Below are positions 5,993-12,939 of a DNA stretch of 23,242 bases, in pieces (position 1 is the first letter of the stretch; each line of letters opens with the position of its first letter). The position numbers and the translations under genes are program-made. Origin of the DNA: a virus; the IMG/VR virus record IMGVR_UViG_3300046811_000099, positions 1-23,242 of that record; one strand, 5' to 3'. The notes below the pieces were generated by a model. The model was not told the origin of the DNA, made no database searches, and saw only the letters and a program-made list of their open reading frames with translations.

Positions 5993-6520
5993 ATGCCAAC
6001 CCTTGCTGTTCAAAAACATAAGCCTAACCCACAACAACTCGCGTTTATCGAGCTCCTGGCAGACCCGGGCGATTTCCGATCGATCAGCGAGAAAGCGGTC
6101 GAGGTTGGGTATGAGGCGAGTTATGGCCGGCACCTCGCAGCGGACCCGACCTTCTCGGAATGGGTGCTCGAGCGCGCGCGTGAGATGGTACGCTCGCGAA
6201 AGCCGGCGATATATCGCGAGCTCGTCCAGGACGCGACGACACACACGGACGGCGACAGCATCACGCGCCACCGCGCCGCGCGACTGATCTTCCAAGCCAC
6301 GGGTGAGATCAAACCCGCGACGCCCCACGTGACGATCAACGACAATCGCCAGGTCGTCCTGGTTGGCTTCTCGGATAAACTATCCGCGCTATTCTCGGAA
6401 CGTCGCGCGCAGTTGCAGGAGGTGGGCGTCGTTGAGGCGAGAGCAGACCAGGAAGATGGTGCGCGAAGCAAGAAGCCGAAGCGCAAAGGCACGAACGGCA
6501 ACGGCCACTCAGCCGAGTAG
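5993..6520 (+). CDS. Putative terminase small subunit
   Basis: A 175-residue protein immediately upstream of, and overlapping, the terminase large subunit gene. The N-terminus (NPQQLAFIELLADPGDFRSISEKAVEVGY) fits the helix-turn-helix of small terminase subunits of the phBC6A51 kind. This is followed by helical segments (WVLERAREMVRSRKPAIYREL) that would form the oligomerisation region. The tail is basic and low-complexity (SKKPKRKGTNGNGHSAE). Small subunits recognise packaging sites on phage DNA and stimulate the large-subunit motor. No Shine-Dalgarno is evident before the ATG, and the first codons are less G+C rich than the neighbourhood. Assignment rests on position and fold-like pattern. 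Confidence 0.7.
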   Translation: MPTLAVQKHKPNPQQLAFIELLADPGDFRSISEKAVEVGYEASYGRHLAADPTFSEWVLERAREMVRSRKPAIYRELVQDATTHTDGDSITRHRAARLIFQATGEIKPATPHVTINDNRQVVLVGFSDKLSALFSERRAQLQEVGVVEARADQEDGARSKKPKRKGTNGNGHSAE

Positions 6521-8054
6521 CGACCCCGCGAGCGAAGAAGAACTCATTGCCCGCTGGTTCAACGATCCCCGCTACTTCGCGGAGACGGCGCTCAAGATTC
6601 GCATCGCCGGCACCGCGCGCCCATGGCAGTTCTCCAGGACGCAGAATCTAAACTTCGAAGAGCTCTACCGCCGCACGCCTGGCGGCGCGTGGTACCGCTG
6701 GATTCTCTCCGACATCGAGGGCAAGGGCCGCCAGCGCGGTGGCTCGACCGAGCGTCTGCTGTATCAGTTTCACCCGTGGTGCTTCGGCGGCGACTTCGGC
6801 CCCGCGTTCGTCGGGAAGATCATCGCATTCGCGGACGACACGGCGCAGAAACTGAAGCTCATTGTCGAGCTATTCCACGACTCCGCGCTCGAGACGTGCG
6901 AGAAGGTGCTCTCGTGCGATCCCTACGAGATCATCCCGCGCATCGCGACGGGCAACGTGCACGAGCTCCGCGGTGAACGCGGCAACTCGCTCCGCTTCGC
7001 ATCCGAGAAGACCCGCGGCGCCGGGCGCGCCGAGACCACCAACGCGCTCTACATCACCGACCTCGGCGAGTGGACCAACTACGACGAGGTGATCGCGGGC
7101 TATGCAGGCTCGCTCTCACAGACGGGCCATGAGTTTGTTGACCGTGACTTCACTGGCAAGGGACCGGGTAATGCGGCGCACCGCGTGTACGAGCGCATGA
7201 AGCGCATCGTGAAGGAAAATCCGAACGGTCGCACGCGCGCCCGCTTCTTCGGGCGCAAGGACATCGACTACCCGCCGGGGCACTTGAAGCAAGCGCGTGA
7301 CAACATGGACGAGGACACGTTCGAGCGCGAGTTTCCCCTGACCGAAGAGGACATGTTCCGCGGTTCACCAAACGCGCGCTTCAAACCCGTCTGGGTGAAA
7401 GCGGCGTATGAGCGCGAGTATCGCTTCCTTGTGGACTTCAGGACGCCCGAGCAGATCCTTGAGAATTGCATCCCGTGCTACGGGGTCGACTCAGCCGAAG
7501 GCACGCCGGAGAGCGACTTCTCGGTCATCAAGTGCCGGTGTGCAAAATGCGGCCTCGAGATCATGCCGCCGGTGCGCGAGCGCCTCACGCCCAACGAAAC
7601 GGCGCACAAGGTCAAGGCGATGCATGACCAATTCCCCGGGCTTATCAACCCGCTGCGCAAGAACCACGGCCACGCGGTCATCGACAACTTGAAGGGCCTC
7701 GGGCTCGGGCCGTGGATCTACCGCCAGGACGTGGGGAACGAGGACGATCGCCACGGGCTTGATGAGAATACGCTCACGAAACCCAAGATGCAGGACACGC
7801 TGGAAAAGCTGATGAAGGACGGGCTGATCAACATGCCGGACGAAGAGACGCGCATGGAGGTCACGATTTTCGGGAAGCAGAAAAACGGCGAGATTGAAGC
7901 GCCGCCGGGGTTCCACGACGACACGGTCGTCGCCGAGATGGCGTGCGTGGTGGCGTTTCCACAGGCGTTGCGCAAGCACGAATCCCTCACGACACCGGCC
8001 ACGATGGCATCGCAATCCAGCTCGTTCGAGAACTTCGACGCGTTCGACCAGTAG
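6456..8054 (+). CDS. terL: Terminase large subunit
   Basis: DNA-packaging motor subunit with an N-terminal ATPase and a C-terminal RNase H-like nuclease. From ATG 6456 it is 532 residues. A variant Walker A (GRQRGGST, residues 91-98) resembles the RQxGxST loops of other large terminases. Walker B is ALYITDLGEW (197-206, Asp202 with Glu205 as catalytic carboxylate). Nuclease acidic residues are Asp345 (YGVDSAEG), Asp410 (HAVIDN) and Asp488/489 (FHDDTVVAE). A Cys cluster (C360, C362, C365) lies within the nuclease domain. The frame extends upstream to a TTG at 6363, deep inside the small-subunit gene. ATG 6456 is the first ATG that fits, still overlapping that gene by 65 bases. Confidence 0.93.
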   Translation: MVREARSRSAKARTATATQPSSDPASEEELIARWFNDPRYFAETALKIRIAGTARPWQFSRTQNLNFEELYRRTPGGAWYRWILSDIEGKGRQRGGSTERLLYQFHPWCFGGDFGPAFVGKIIAFADDTAQKLKLIVELFHDSALETCEKVLSCDPYEIIPRIATGNVHELRGERGNSLRFASEKTRGAGRAETTNALYITDLGEWTNYDEVIAGYAGSLSQTGHEFVDRDFTGKGPGNAAHRVYERMKRIVKENPNGRTRARFFGRKDIDYPPGHLKQARDNMDEDTFEREFPLTEEDMFRGSPNARFKPVWVKAAYEREYRFLVDFRTPEQILENCIPCYGVDSAEGTPESDFSVIKCRCAKCGLEIMPPVRERLTPNETAHKVKAMHDQFPGLINPLRKNHGHAVIDNLKGLGLGPWIYRQDVGNEDDRHGLDENTLTKPKMQDTLEKLMKDGLINMPDEETRMEVTIFGKQKNGEIEAPPGFHDDTVVAEMACVVAFPQALRKHESLTTPATMASQSSSFENFDAFDQ

Positions 8055-8099
8055 CGATTCCACTTGACGCGCCACGGCGCTGGAGATTATGCAGCAGCG

Positions 8100-10040
8100 G
8101 TGAAGACGCCCGAGAAGAAGTCCAGTTCACGTCGCGCGTCACGCACGCCCACACACCACAATCCCGTCCAGCTCGCCGACGGTGGGGCTGCCGCCATCAA
8201 GACCGGCAAAGAGTATGCATCCTTTGCCGGCATGTCCGTCGCGGGCTTCAGCGCCACCGGCACCGGACCCCTGATCAACATGATGCCCGTCATCGGTCAG
8301 CGCGGCCACCAGGCTGTCGACCAGATGATGACCGACGACACGCTCGGCACGTGCATCGAGATCAAGAAGCGCGCGGCGCTCTCGACACCGTGGTCGTGGG
8401 AGGCGGCGAGCGATGATCCCGAGCACCAGAAAGACCAGCAATACCTGACCCGCGTCTTTGACCGGCTGGATTCCGCCGAGCAGGACGAGAACGGTGTCAA
8501 CGTCGGCGTCGTCAATAAGCTCCGCGACATCCTCTCGAAGATCGAGCACGGCTACAGCGTGACGAACATCCTGTTCGACGTGATGGAGGACGGCGACTTC
8601 GCTGGGTCGTACGGCCTGGCGGACCTCAAAACGAAGCCGCCGCACTTCTTCACCTTCGAGACCGACCAGTTCCTGAATCTGAAACCGGATGGGATCATCC
8701 ACAACTACACCGACAAACTGCCGGTCGACCAGTTCCTGGTCGCGACGCACGATCCCCGGTTCAACAACGTGTACGGGTACAGCGAATGCATCCGCGCGTA
8801 CGAGCCGTGGAACTACAAGAAAATGTTCCAGCGCATGCGCGCCGTTCGCCTGGAGCGGTTTGCCTCCGGGACGCTTGACGCGGAAGAGAACAGCCAGGAT
8901 CCACCGAGCGCCGGCGAGCGTGCGAACGTCGACTCGCTGGGCCGCGGCATGCAGGCGAAGAGCTACATTCGCCACACCGACAAGATCAAGATCAGCATCC
9001 TCGAAGCGGCCTCGGGCACGGACGACTTCGCCGCGGCGATCACCGACCAGAATATCCAGATCGCCCGCGCGGTCTTCTTTCCCGACAAGATGGGCTTCTC
9101 AGCGGGCGACAAGGCGGGCGGTGCCTACGCCATGTCGAAAACGCACCTCGACACGTGGGTGCAGATCGTGACATCGCTCCAGCGCGACCTGGCCGTGCAG
9201 ATGAAGCGGCTGGGGAGAAAGCTGATCGTCGCATCGTTCGGCGTGCGCGACAAGTATCCGAACTTCGTGTTCGGCGATATGACCGAAGAGCAGGTCGGGG
9301 CGTTCGTGACGCAGGTGGTGCAGCTCACGACCGCAGGCTACCTGGACCCGCTCGACACGACAGTGCGCAAGAAAGTCCGCGAGCTGATGGAGTTCCCGGA
9401 GGAAGAGGACGCGACGGTCGAGCAGATGCGAAAAGAGCGCGACGCAAAGAGGAAATCCATGAACCAGAAGCAGACCGATCCCAACGCGGACCCGAACGCC
9501 GATCCGCAGGCCGGGGGCGACACGCAGAATTTTGCGGAGGACGACGGCCGGGTAAGTGACGGCGGCATTGATTGCGATTCGCTCGACGGCAGACTGTTCG
9601 CCGCCGCTGATCCCGAGACGACCATCACGGCGGCGATCGCCGCCATTCAGGCGGCTCCCGGAGGCGTCGTCATCGTTGGCGGGCCCAAGTCCGGCAAGTC
9701 CACGATCGCGTCGGTGGCGGCCGAGCGGTTCAAGATTCGCGCGCGCTACGGCGACAACCTGATCGGGCAGATGGGCTGGTCCGCCATGTCGGACACCGTG
9801 GCCGAGTGGTTCGACGCGCCGGGCAAGTGGATCGTCGAGGGCGTCGTGACCGTGCGTGCAATTCGCAAGTGGCTCTCGTTCCACCCGGACGAGACGCCGC
9901 CGTTCACGATCATCGTGCTCTCCGGTTCGATCCAGAAGCGCAGCCCCGGCCAGTCCGCGATGGCTGCGGGCGTGACGACGATCTGGAACGAGATTCAGCC
10001 CGAGCTGGAAGCGCGGGGCGCGACGGTGGTGATGGTGTGA
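8100..10040 (+). CDS. Portal protein (DUF935/Mu gp29-like) with C-terminal P-loop domain
   Basis: A 646-residue protein when started at GTG 8100; a TTG at 8064 would add 12 residues, and neither has a convincing Shine-Dalgarno. The first ~440 residues match DUF935-type portals, with TDDTLGTCIEIKKRAALSTPW, IEHGYSVTNILFDVMEDG, EPWNYKKMFQ, KTHLDTWVQIVTSLQRDLA. The portal forms the dodecameric DNA channel at the capsid vertex. A flexible linker with (NADP)2 repeats follows. The last ~126 residues are a kinase/AAA-like P-loop domain with Walker A GGPKSGKST at 527-535, WIVEGVVTVRAIRKWL, and GQSAMAAG. This resembles small phage ATPases I know as separate proteins. An internal start at 9459 could release the domain. 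Confidence 0.87.
   Translation: MKTPEKKSSSRRASRTPTHHNPVQLADGGAAAIKTGKEYASFAGMSVAGFSATGTGPLINMMPVIGQRGHQAVDQMMTDDTLGTCIEIKKRAALSTPWSWEAASDDPEHQKDQQYLTRVFDRLDSAEQDENGVNVGVVNKLRDILSKIEHGYSVTNILFDVMEDGDFAGSYGLADLKTKPPHFFTFETDQFLNLKPDGIIHNYTDKLPVDQFLVATHDPRFNNVYGYSECIRAYEPWNYKKMFQRMRAVRLERFASGTLDAEENSQDPPSAGERANVDSLGRGMQAKSYIRHTDKIKISILEAASGTDDFAAAITDQNIQIARAVFFPDKMGFSAGDKAGGAYAMSKTHLDTWVQIVTSLQRDLAVQMKRLGRKLIVASFGVRDKYPNFVFGDMTEEQVGAFVTQVVQLTTAGYLDPLDTTVRKKVRELMEFPEEEDATVEQMRKERDAKRKSMNQKQTDPNADPNADPQAGGDTQNFAEDDGRVSDGGIDCDSLDGRLFAAADPETTITAAIAAIQAAPGGVVIVGGPKSGKSTIASVAAERFKIRARYGDNLIGQMGWSAMSDTVAEWFDAPGKWIVEGVVTVRAIRKWLSFHPDETPPFTIIVLSGSIQKRSPGQSAMAAGVTTIWNEIQPELEARGATVVMV
9448..9461 (+). promoter_or_regulatory. 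Internal ribosome-binding site and ATG for P-loop domain
   Basis: AGAGGA at 9448-9453 lies 5 bases before ATG 9459-9461, in frame with the portal gene. Initiation here would give a 193-residue product containing the linker and the complete P-loop domain. The portal's own start has no comparable signal. Whether it is used cannot be told from sequence. Confidence 0.45.
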
Positions 10041-10237
10041 GCAACCACGGCGCGGAATGTCTTTGCTCGCGGTGTTCGCCGCTTCGTTCGATCTATGTGG
10101 CCGAGGCGGAGCAAGACCGACTCGCGAGCCGCTTGTTGAAGGCGGTAGCGCTGGATGCTGCGTCGGCTCTTGAGCGCGAGATAGAGCAAGATTGTCAACC
10201 CGACGAACGCGACCTCATGCGGGAGGACTGGCTGTGA
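10037..10237 (+). CDS. Small cysteine-containing protein
   Basis: A 66-residue protein whose GTG start overlaps the portal stop (GTGA). It begins MSNHGAECLCSRCSPL, a C-x-C-x2-C cluster near the N-terminus, followed by a long predicted helix rich in Ala, Leu and Glu; a fourth Cys is in EQDCQPDE. Possible metal binding, but the spacing fits no standard zinc finger. Its stop overlaps the GTG of the next gene. Function unknown. Confidence 0.6.
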   Translation: MSNHGAECLCSRCSPLRSIYVAEAEQDRLASRLLKAVALDAASALEREIEQDCQPDERDLMREDWL

Positions 10238-10434
10238 GCGACTTTAGGCCGATAGAAGTCCCGACGTTTCTATGTCCCGACTGCCGCCAGCGCGCATCGG
10301 AGCGCGCAATCCTTGTTCGCGTCGATTCGCCCGAGATTGGCTTCGCCTGTCTGACGTGTCGGCATCAATGGGTCTACAACCCACAGACGAAGGAAACGCG
10401 CTGCGTCATGCGGGCGAATGTGGCAACCCCATGA
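10234..10434 (+). CDS. Small zinc-ribbon protein
   Basis: A 66-residue protein with GTG at 10234 overlapping the preceding stop. Two knuckles, CPDC and CLTC, are separated by about 23 residues, followed by RHQWVYNPQTKETRC. This is the pattern of a small zinc ribbon such as those of nucleic-acid-binding or scaffold-like phage proteins. The stop overlaps the next ATG. It belongs to a run of four tiny overlapping genes after the portal; role unknown. Confidence 0.65.
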   Translation: MSDFRPIEVPTFLCPDCRQRASERAILVRVDSPEIGFACLTCRHQWVYNPQTKETRCVMRANVATP

Positions 10435-10643
10435 GCACCGTCCTCATCACCCTCCGCGACGGGGAGACCATCAAGGCCCCTCTGTCTGACTTCAACGTGC
10501 ATGCCTATTCTCTCCGGACAGACGGGGCCATTCGCATTATCACGGCGGCGGAAGTGGCCAGCCTGGTATTGGCGCCTGAGACGGAGAACGCCACCGATGG
10601 CGGTGGAACGGGCGGGAAGCCCGAGCCGGAGCCGACCGAATGA
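10431..10643 (+). CDS. Small hypothetical protein
   Basis: A 70-residue protein, ATG overlapping the previous stop. The N-terminal two thirds look like a small beta-rich fold (VLITLRDGETIKAPLSDF, then GAIRIITAAEVASLVL). The C-terminus is a Gly/Pro/Glu-rich tail (GGGTGGKPEPEPTE). No Shine-Dalgarno is seen, so translation probably depends on coupling to the upstream gene. Not recognised. Confidence 0.6.
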   Translation: MSTVLITLRDGETIKAPLSDFNVHAYSLRTDGAIRIITAAEVASLVLAPETENATDGGGTGGKPEPEPTE

Positions 10644-10894
10644 ACATCCCCTTCGGCGCCACCGTCCGCGACGAGATCACCGGCATGATCGGCATCGTGA
10701 TCGCGCGCACCGAGCACATGACGGGGCACGTGTACTGCGGATTCATCCCGCGCAGCAACGACACCCCGACCGTCGAACCGGCGCTCGTGTGGATCGCGCA
10801 GGAGCGGTTGCAGGTGCTCGACTACGAGCTCTTGAAACTCCCCGGCGATCATCGTGACGTTGAAAATCTTGCGGCGCAGGAGAAATTGTCTTGA
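10640..10894 (+). CDS. Conserved small phage protein (GxxVxDxITGxxGIV type)
   Basis: An 84-residue protein with ATG overlapping the previous stop. Its opening FGATVRDEITGMIGIVIARTEHMTGHVYCGF matches a short phage protein family I recognise by its V.D.ITGF.GIV.AR..Y.TG pattern, followed by WIAQERLQ. These are thought to be small beta-barrel proteins of unknown function, frequently encoded near virion genes. It is the last gene before the structured non-coding gap and the terminator, so it closes the terminase-portal transcription unit. Confidence 0.7.
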   Translation: MNIPFGATVRDEITGMIGIVIARTEHMTGHVYCGFIPRSNDTPTVEPALVWIAQERLQVLDYELLKLPGDHRDVENLAAQEKLS

Positions 10895-10935
10895 CGGGGT
10901 ATCAGAGAAAACCGTAAGTAGCGCGTAGACATTCC

Positions 10936-10956
10936 AGCGCGGCTTGCAACCGCGCT
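10936..10956 (+). other. GC-rich hairpin
   Basis: AGCGCGG (10936-10942) is the exact reverse complement of CCGCGCT (10950-10956), with a 7-base loop CTTGCAA. It lies 15 bases upstream of the terminator stem and could be a separate RNA fold or protect a 3' end. Confidence 0.6.
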
Positions 10957-10971
10957 TTGCTAAAAGGTTCG

Positions 10972-11010
10972 GCTATCGCAAAGGTTCGACAACCATGCGA
11001 TGGCTTTTTT
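10972..11010 (+). terminator. Rho-independent terminator after the portal cluster
   Basis: GCTATCGCA (10972-10980) pairs with TGCGATGGC (10996-11004) over nine positions including one G-U. The loop contains a further four-pair stem, GGTT with AACC. Six T residues follow at 11005-11010, then GTTTG. The stem plus T-run is typical of an intrinsic terminator on the + strand. Confidence 0.72.
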
Positions 11011-11087
11011 GTTTGTACAGACCATGCACGGGGCGGGCGGGCACGCTTGCCTTTTGGCGCTCGTTACGGGGTTTGAGTCGAACCTTT
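10980..11087 (+). repeat. 11-bp inverted repeat overlapping the terminator
   Basis: AAAGGTTCGAC at 10980-10990 is the exact reverse complement of GTCGAACCTTT at 11077-11087. The left arm sits inside the terminator loop and stem end, so the long-range pairing and the terminator hairpin exclude each other. AAAGGTTCG at 10963-10971 is a second possible partner for the right arm. Confidence 0.75.
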
Positions 11088-11088
11088 C

Positions 11089-11100
11089 CCCGCTAGCGGG
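11089..11100. other. 12-bp perfect palindrome
   Basis: CCCGCTAGCGGG is perfectly self-complementary and lies 31 bases before the ATG at 11132. It could be an operator-like binding site or a short hairpin. No homologous site is seen elsewhere in the window. Confidence 0.5.
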
Positions 11101-11131
11101 CGCCTCTTCTTTCTGGGCGGTGACGCGCTAA

Positions 11132-11389
11132 ATGGCCACCGTCACCTATACCCGCAGCTATTCCGTCGACACCATCATCTGGGACGGGACCAACCTCGCC
11201 GAGATTGTCGCGCTCTGCGGCGCCAACGCGGTCGAGCAGGTTTGGAATCCCGGGACCGCCACGACGCGGCTGCGCGTCTTCAACACGGACATTTCCATCG
11301 GTGAAGCCGTCGCCGTCATCCACGGCACGACAACCCCGCCCGGCACCGGGCGTAAGTACGTCCCGGGCGATCCGGAGTACAGCCTGTGA
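11132..11389 (+). CDS. Small protein of the tail-module paralogue type
   Basis: An 85-residue protein, first gene after the terminator, with a weak GGGCGGTGA before the ATG. The core VDTIIWDGTNLAEIVALCG, a short strand (RLRVFNTD) and GEAVAVIHG recall the small phage beta proteins with pattern V.A..W.G.N..EI....G ... G..... and resembles the genes at 20983, 21244 and 21531. Its stop overlaps the GTG of the protease gene, so the two are probably coupled. Role unknown. Confidence 0.62.
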   Translation: MATVTYTRSYSVDTIIWDGTNLAEIVALCGANAVEQVWNPGTATTRLRVFNTDISIGEAVAVIHGTTTPPGTGRKYVPGDPEYSL

Positions 11390-12933
11390 AGAAGCTGAGC
11401 CGGAAACAACTCACCGCGAAGGTCAAAGCCGATTGGGCCAAGGTGGACGCGCTCGCCAGCGCTCCCGATTGCGTGGAGCTCTGCTATGTCGAAGCCGTGG
11501 GCGATGCCTACGCGGTCAAGTGGAAGCAGTACCCCGAAACGATGGGCGAAGCCGTCACCATCGACACGTTCAACGATCCCAAGCAGGCCGCTGACTACTG
11601 CGCGCTGATGAACCAGATGCGCATGGATTCCTTGCGCATCGACGCATTGAACACGGCCGGCGATCTCGAGGACGCAAAAGAAGAAGCCGCGGCCGACGCC
11701 ACGCTCGACAATTACGGGCTCTCGGAATGCGAGTACGCATCCCCTGATGGTTCCGATCCCCTCCCGACCAAGGACCTGCACGACGTGCCGATGCTCGACG
11801 CGGGTACCTGGCGCTCGATGTCCGGGGAGACGGTCACGTTCACGAAGAAGGACCTGGCCGAGCTCGTCGCCAGCTTCAACGCGACCAAGGACGTTCTCAA
11901 GCCCTTCGCAAAGCTCGGCCACATTTTTGACGAAGACCAGCGCGCGCGGACCGGTGCGCCATCGGTGGGACGCATGGCGAACCTGCGTCTCACGAATGAA
12001 GGCAACCGCATCATTGGTTCGCTCCTGAACGTGCCGCTCAAGCTGGCGCGCTTGATGGAAGCCAAGAGTTACACGCGGCTATCACCCGAAATCTTCCGCG
12101 ACTTCAAGGACGCAAAAGGCAAGGTCTATCGCCTCGCCTTCAAAGCGGTGTCCATCCTCGGGGCAACACTCCCGGCCTGTCACACGCTCGACGACATCAT
12201 CGTGAACCTTTTCGGCGAGGGCGCGCGCGCGACCGCCATCGCGCCGGTATCCACCGGAACGGTGATCGCGCTCTCCGAACCGATTCAGCAGGAGGAATCA
12301 GTCATGACGAAAGACCAGTTGATCCAGCTCGCCACGTCGCTCGGCCTTCCGGCGACCGCGGACGAAGCGACGATTCTTGCCGCGGCTGCCGCACTCCGGC
12401 GCGCGCACACCGAGTCCGCCGAGCAGCTCGAAACTGCCCAGCGCACCGAACTCGCGGCCGGCATCACGACGCAGCTCACGCGCGCCAAGGCCGAGGGCCG
12501 GATCATGCCGCAGCAGGAGAACGGCCTGCGCGAGATGGTCAACGGCTGGGTGAAGGACGCGACCAACGACGATGGCCGTCTTCAGACGGTCGAGTTCGCC
12601 GCCACGGTCGACGGCAACACCGTCACCAAGAAGGGCACGATCGTCGAGAAGTTCTCGGCGTTCGTGGACCAGCTCCCGGTCGTGTTCAAGCACGTCACCG
12701 AGCTCGGTAGCGGCGAGCAGGACGACAACAGCAACCTCGGCAACGGTGTCGCGCGCGACACGCTGCGTTTCGCCGCGGGAATGCTCGGCCGCCAGATCGG
12801 TTTCGATCGCGGCTCTCTGGAGCGCGATCGCCGCATCAAGGCGTACGCCAACAAAAACAATCTCCGCAAAGCAGACGGCACGATCGATTACTGCGCGGCG
12901 TACACCGCCGTCGTGGTCGAAGGGGCGGTGTAA
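11386..12933 (+). CDS. Head maturation protease/scaffold (Mu I-like)
   Basis: A 515-residue protein with GTG at 11386 overlapping the previous stop. Residues 1-130 are an unrecognised N-terminal extension. The protease region has PFAKLGH at 173-179, GAPSVGRMANLRL after it, and YTRLSPEIFRDF near 229-240, followed by LAFKAVSILGATLPA, matching the Mu-like prophage I protease pattern. It would cleave scaffold and capsid precursors during head assembly. From about residue 300 the protein becomes helical and charged, typical of scaffold. A strong internal ribosome-binding site at 12290 precedes an in-frame ATG at 12304, so the C-terminal part is probably also made alone. It lies directly upstream of the decoration and major capsid genes. 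Confidence 0.85.
   Translation: MKKLSRKQLTAKVKADWAKVDALASAPDCVELCYVEAVGDAYAVKWKQYPETMGEAVTIDTFNDPKQAADYCALMNQMRMDSLRIDALNTAGDLEDAKEEAAADATLDNYGLSECEYASPDGSDPLPTKDLHDVPMLDAGTWRSMSGETVTFTKKDLAELVASFNATKDVLKPFAKLGHIFDEDQRARTGAPSVGRMANLRLTNEGNRIIGSLLNVPLKLARLMEAKSYTRLSPEIFRDFKDAKGKVYRLAFKAVSILGATLPACHTLDDIIVNLFGEGARATAIAPVSTGTVIALSEPIQQEESVMTKDQLIQLATSLGLPATADEATILAAAAALRRAHTESAEQLETAQRTELAAGITTQLTRAKAEGRIMPQQENGLREMVNGWVKDATNDDGRLQTVEFAATVDGNTVTKKGTIVEKFSAFVDQLPVVFKHVTELGSGEQDDNSNLGNGVARDTLRFAAGMLGRQIGFDRGSLERDRRIKAYANKNNLRKADGTIDYCAAYTAVVVEGAV
12290..12306 (+). promoter_or_regulatory. Strong internal Shine-Dalgarno for nested scaffold
   Basis: AGGAGG at 12290-12295 is spaced 8 bases from ATG 12304-12306, in frame with the protease gene. 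It is among the best ribosome-binding sites in the window, although it lies inside a gene. Confidence 0.8.
12304..12933 (+). CDS. Nested scaffold protein (in-frame internal start)
   Basis: Initiation at ATG 12304 gives a 209-residue protein identical to the C-terminus of the protease gene product. It starts MTKDQLIQLATSLGLP, continues with Ala/Glu/Arg-rich helices (AAAAALRRAHTESAEQLETAQ), and ends near DYCAAYTAVVVEGAV. In Mu (I/Z) and lambda (C/Nu3) the scaffold is likewise made from an internal start of the protease gene. The scaffold would guide major capsid protein assembly and then be degraded by the protease. The ribosome-binding site directly supports this; the expression itself is inferred. 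Confidence 0.72.
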   Translation: MTKDQLIQLATSLGLPATADEATILAAAAALRRAHTESAEQLETAQRTELAAGITTQLTRAKAEGRIMPQQENGLREMVNGWVKDATNDDGRLQTVEFAATVDGNTVTKKGTIVEKFSAFVDQLPVVFKHVTELGSGEQDDNSNLGNGVARDTLRFAAGMLGRQIGFDRGSLERDRRIKAYANKNNLRKADGTIDYCAAYTAVVVEGAV

Positions 12934-12939
12934 CGAGAC

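Larger units (their letters stand above)
10895..11131. other. Structured non-coding gap between portal and capsid modules
   Basis: This is the only non-coding stretch above 200 bases. It holds an early hairpin (10936-10956), a rho-independent-type terminator (10972-11010), an 11-base inverted repeat spanning the terminator (10980-10990 with 11077-11087), and a perfect palindrome (11089-11100). A second copy of AAAGGTTCG lies at 10963-10971. I see no convincing promoter boxes and no open frame with a ribosome-binding site. Confidence 0.7.

Noticed and set aside
5297-6328. 343-codon open frame on the - strand
   Set aside because: It crosses three better-supported + strand genes, is rich in Arg/His/Val in the manner of antisense frames in G+C-rich DNA, and shows no motif.
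9099-9884. 261-codon open frame on the - strand
   Set aside because: Antisense to the portal-NTPase gene, His/Arg/Leu-rich shadow composition, no ribosome-binding site or motif.
10960-11090. tRNA or tmRNA gene suggested by GGTTCGA (T-loop-like) sequences on both strands
   Set aside because: No 5-base T-stem closes around TTCGANN, and no matching acceptor or anticodon arm can be drawn. The motif belongs to an inverted repeat and terminator loop.
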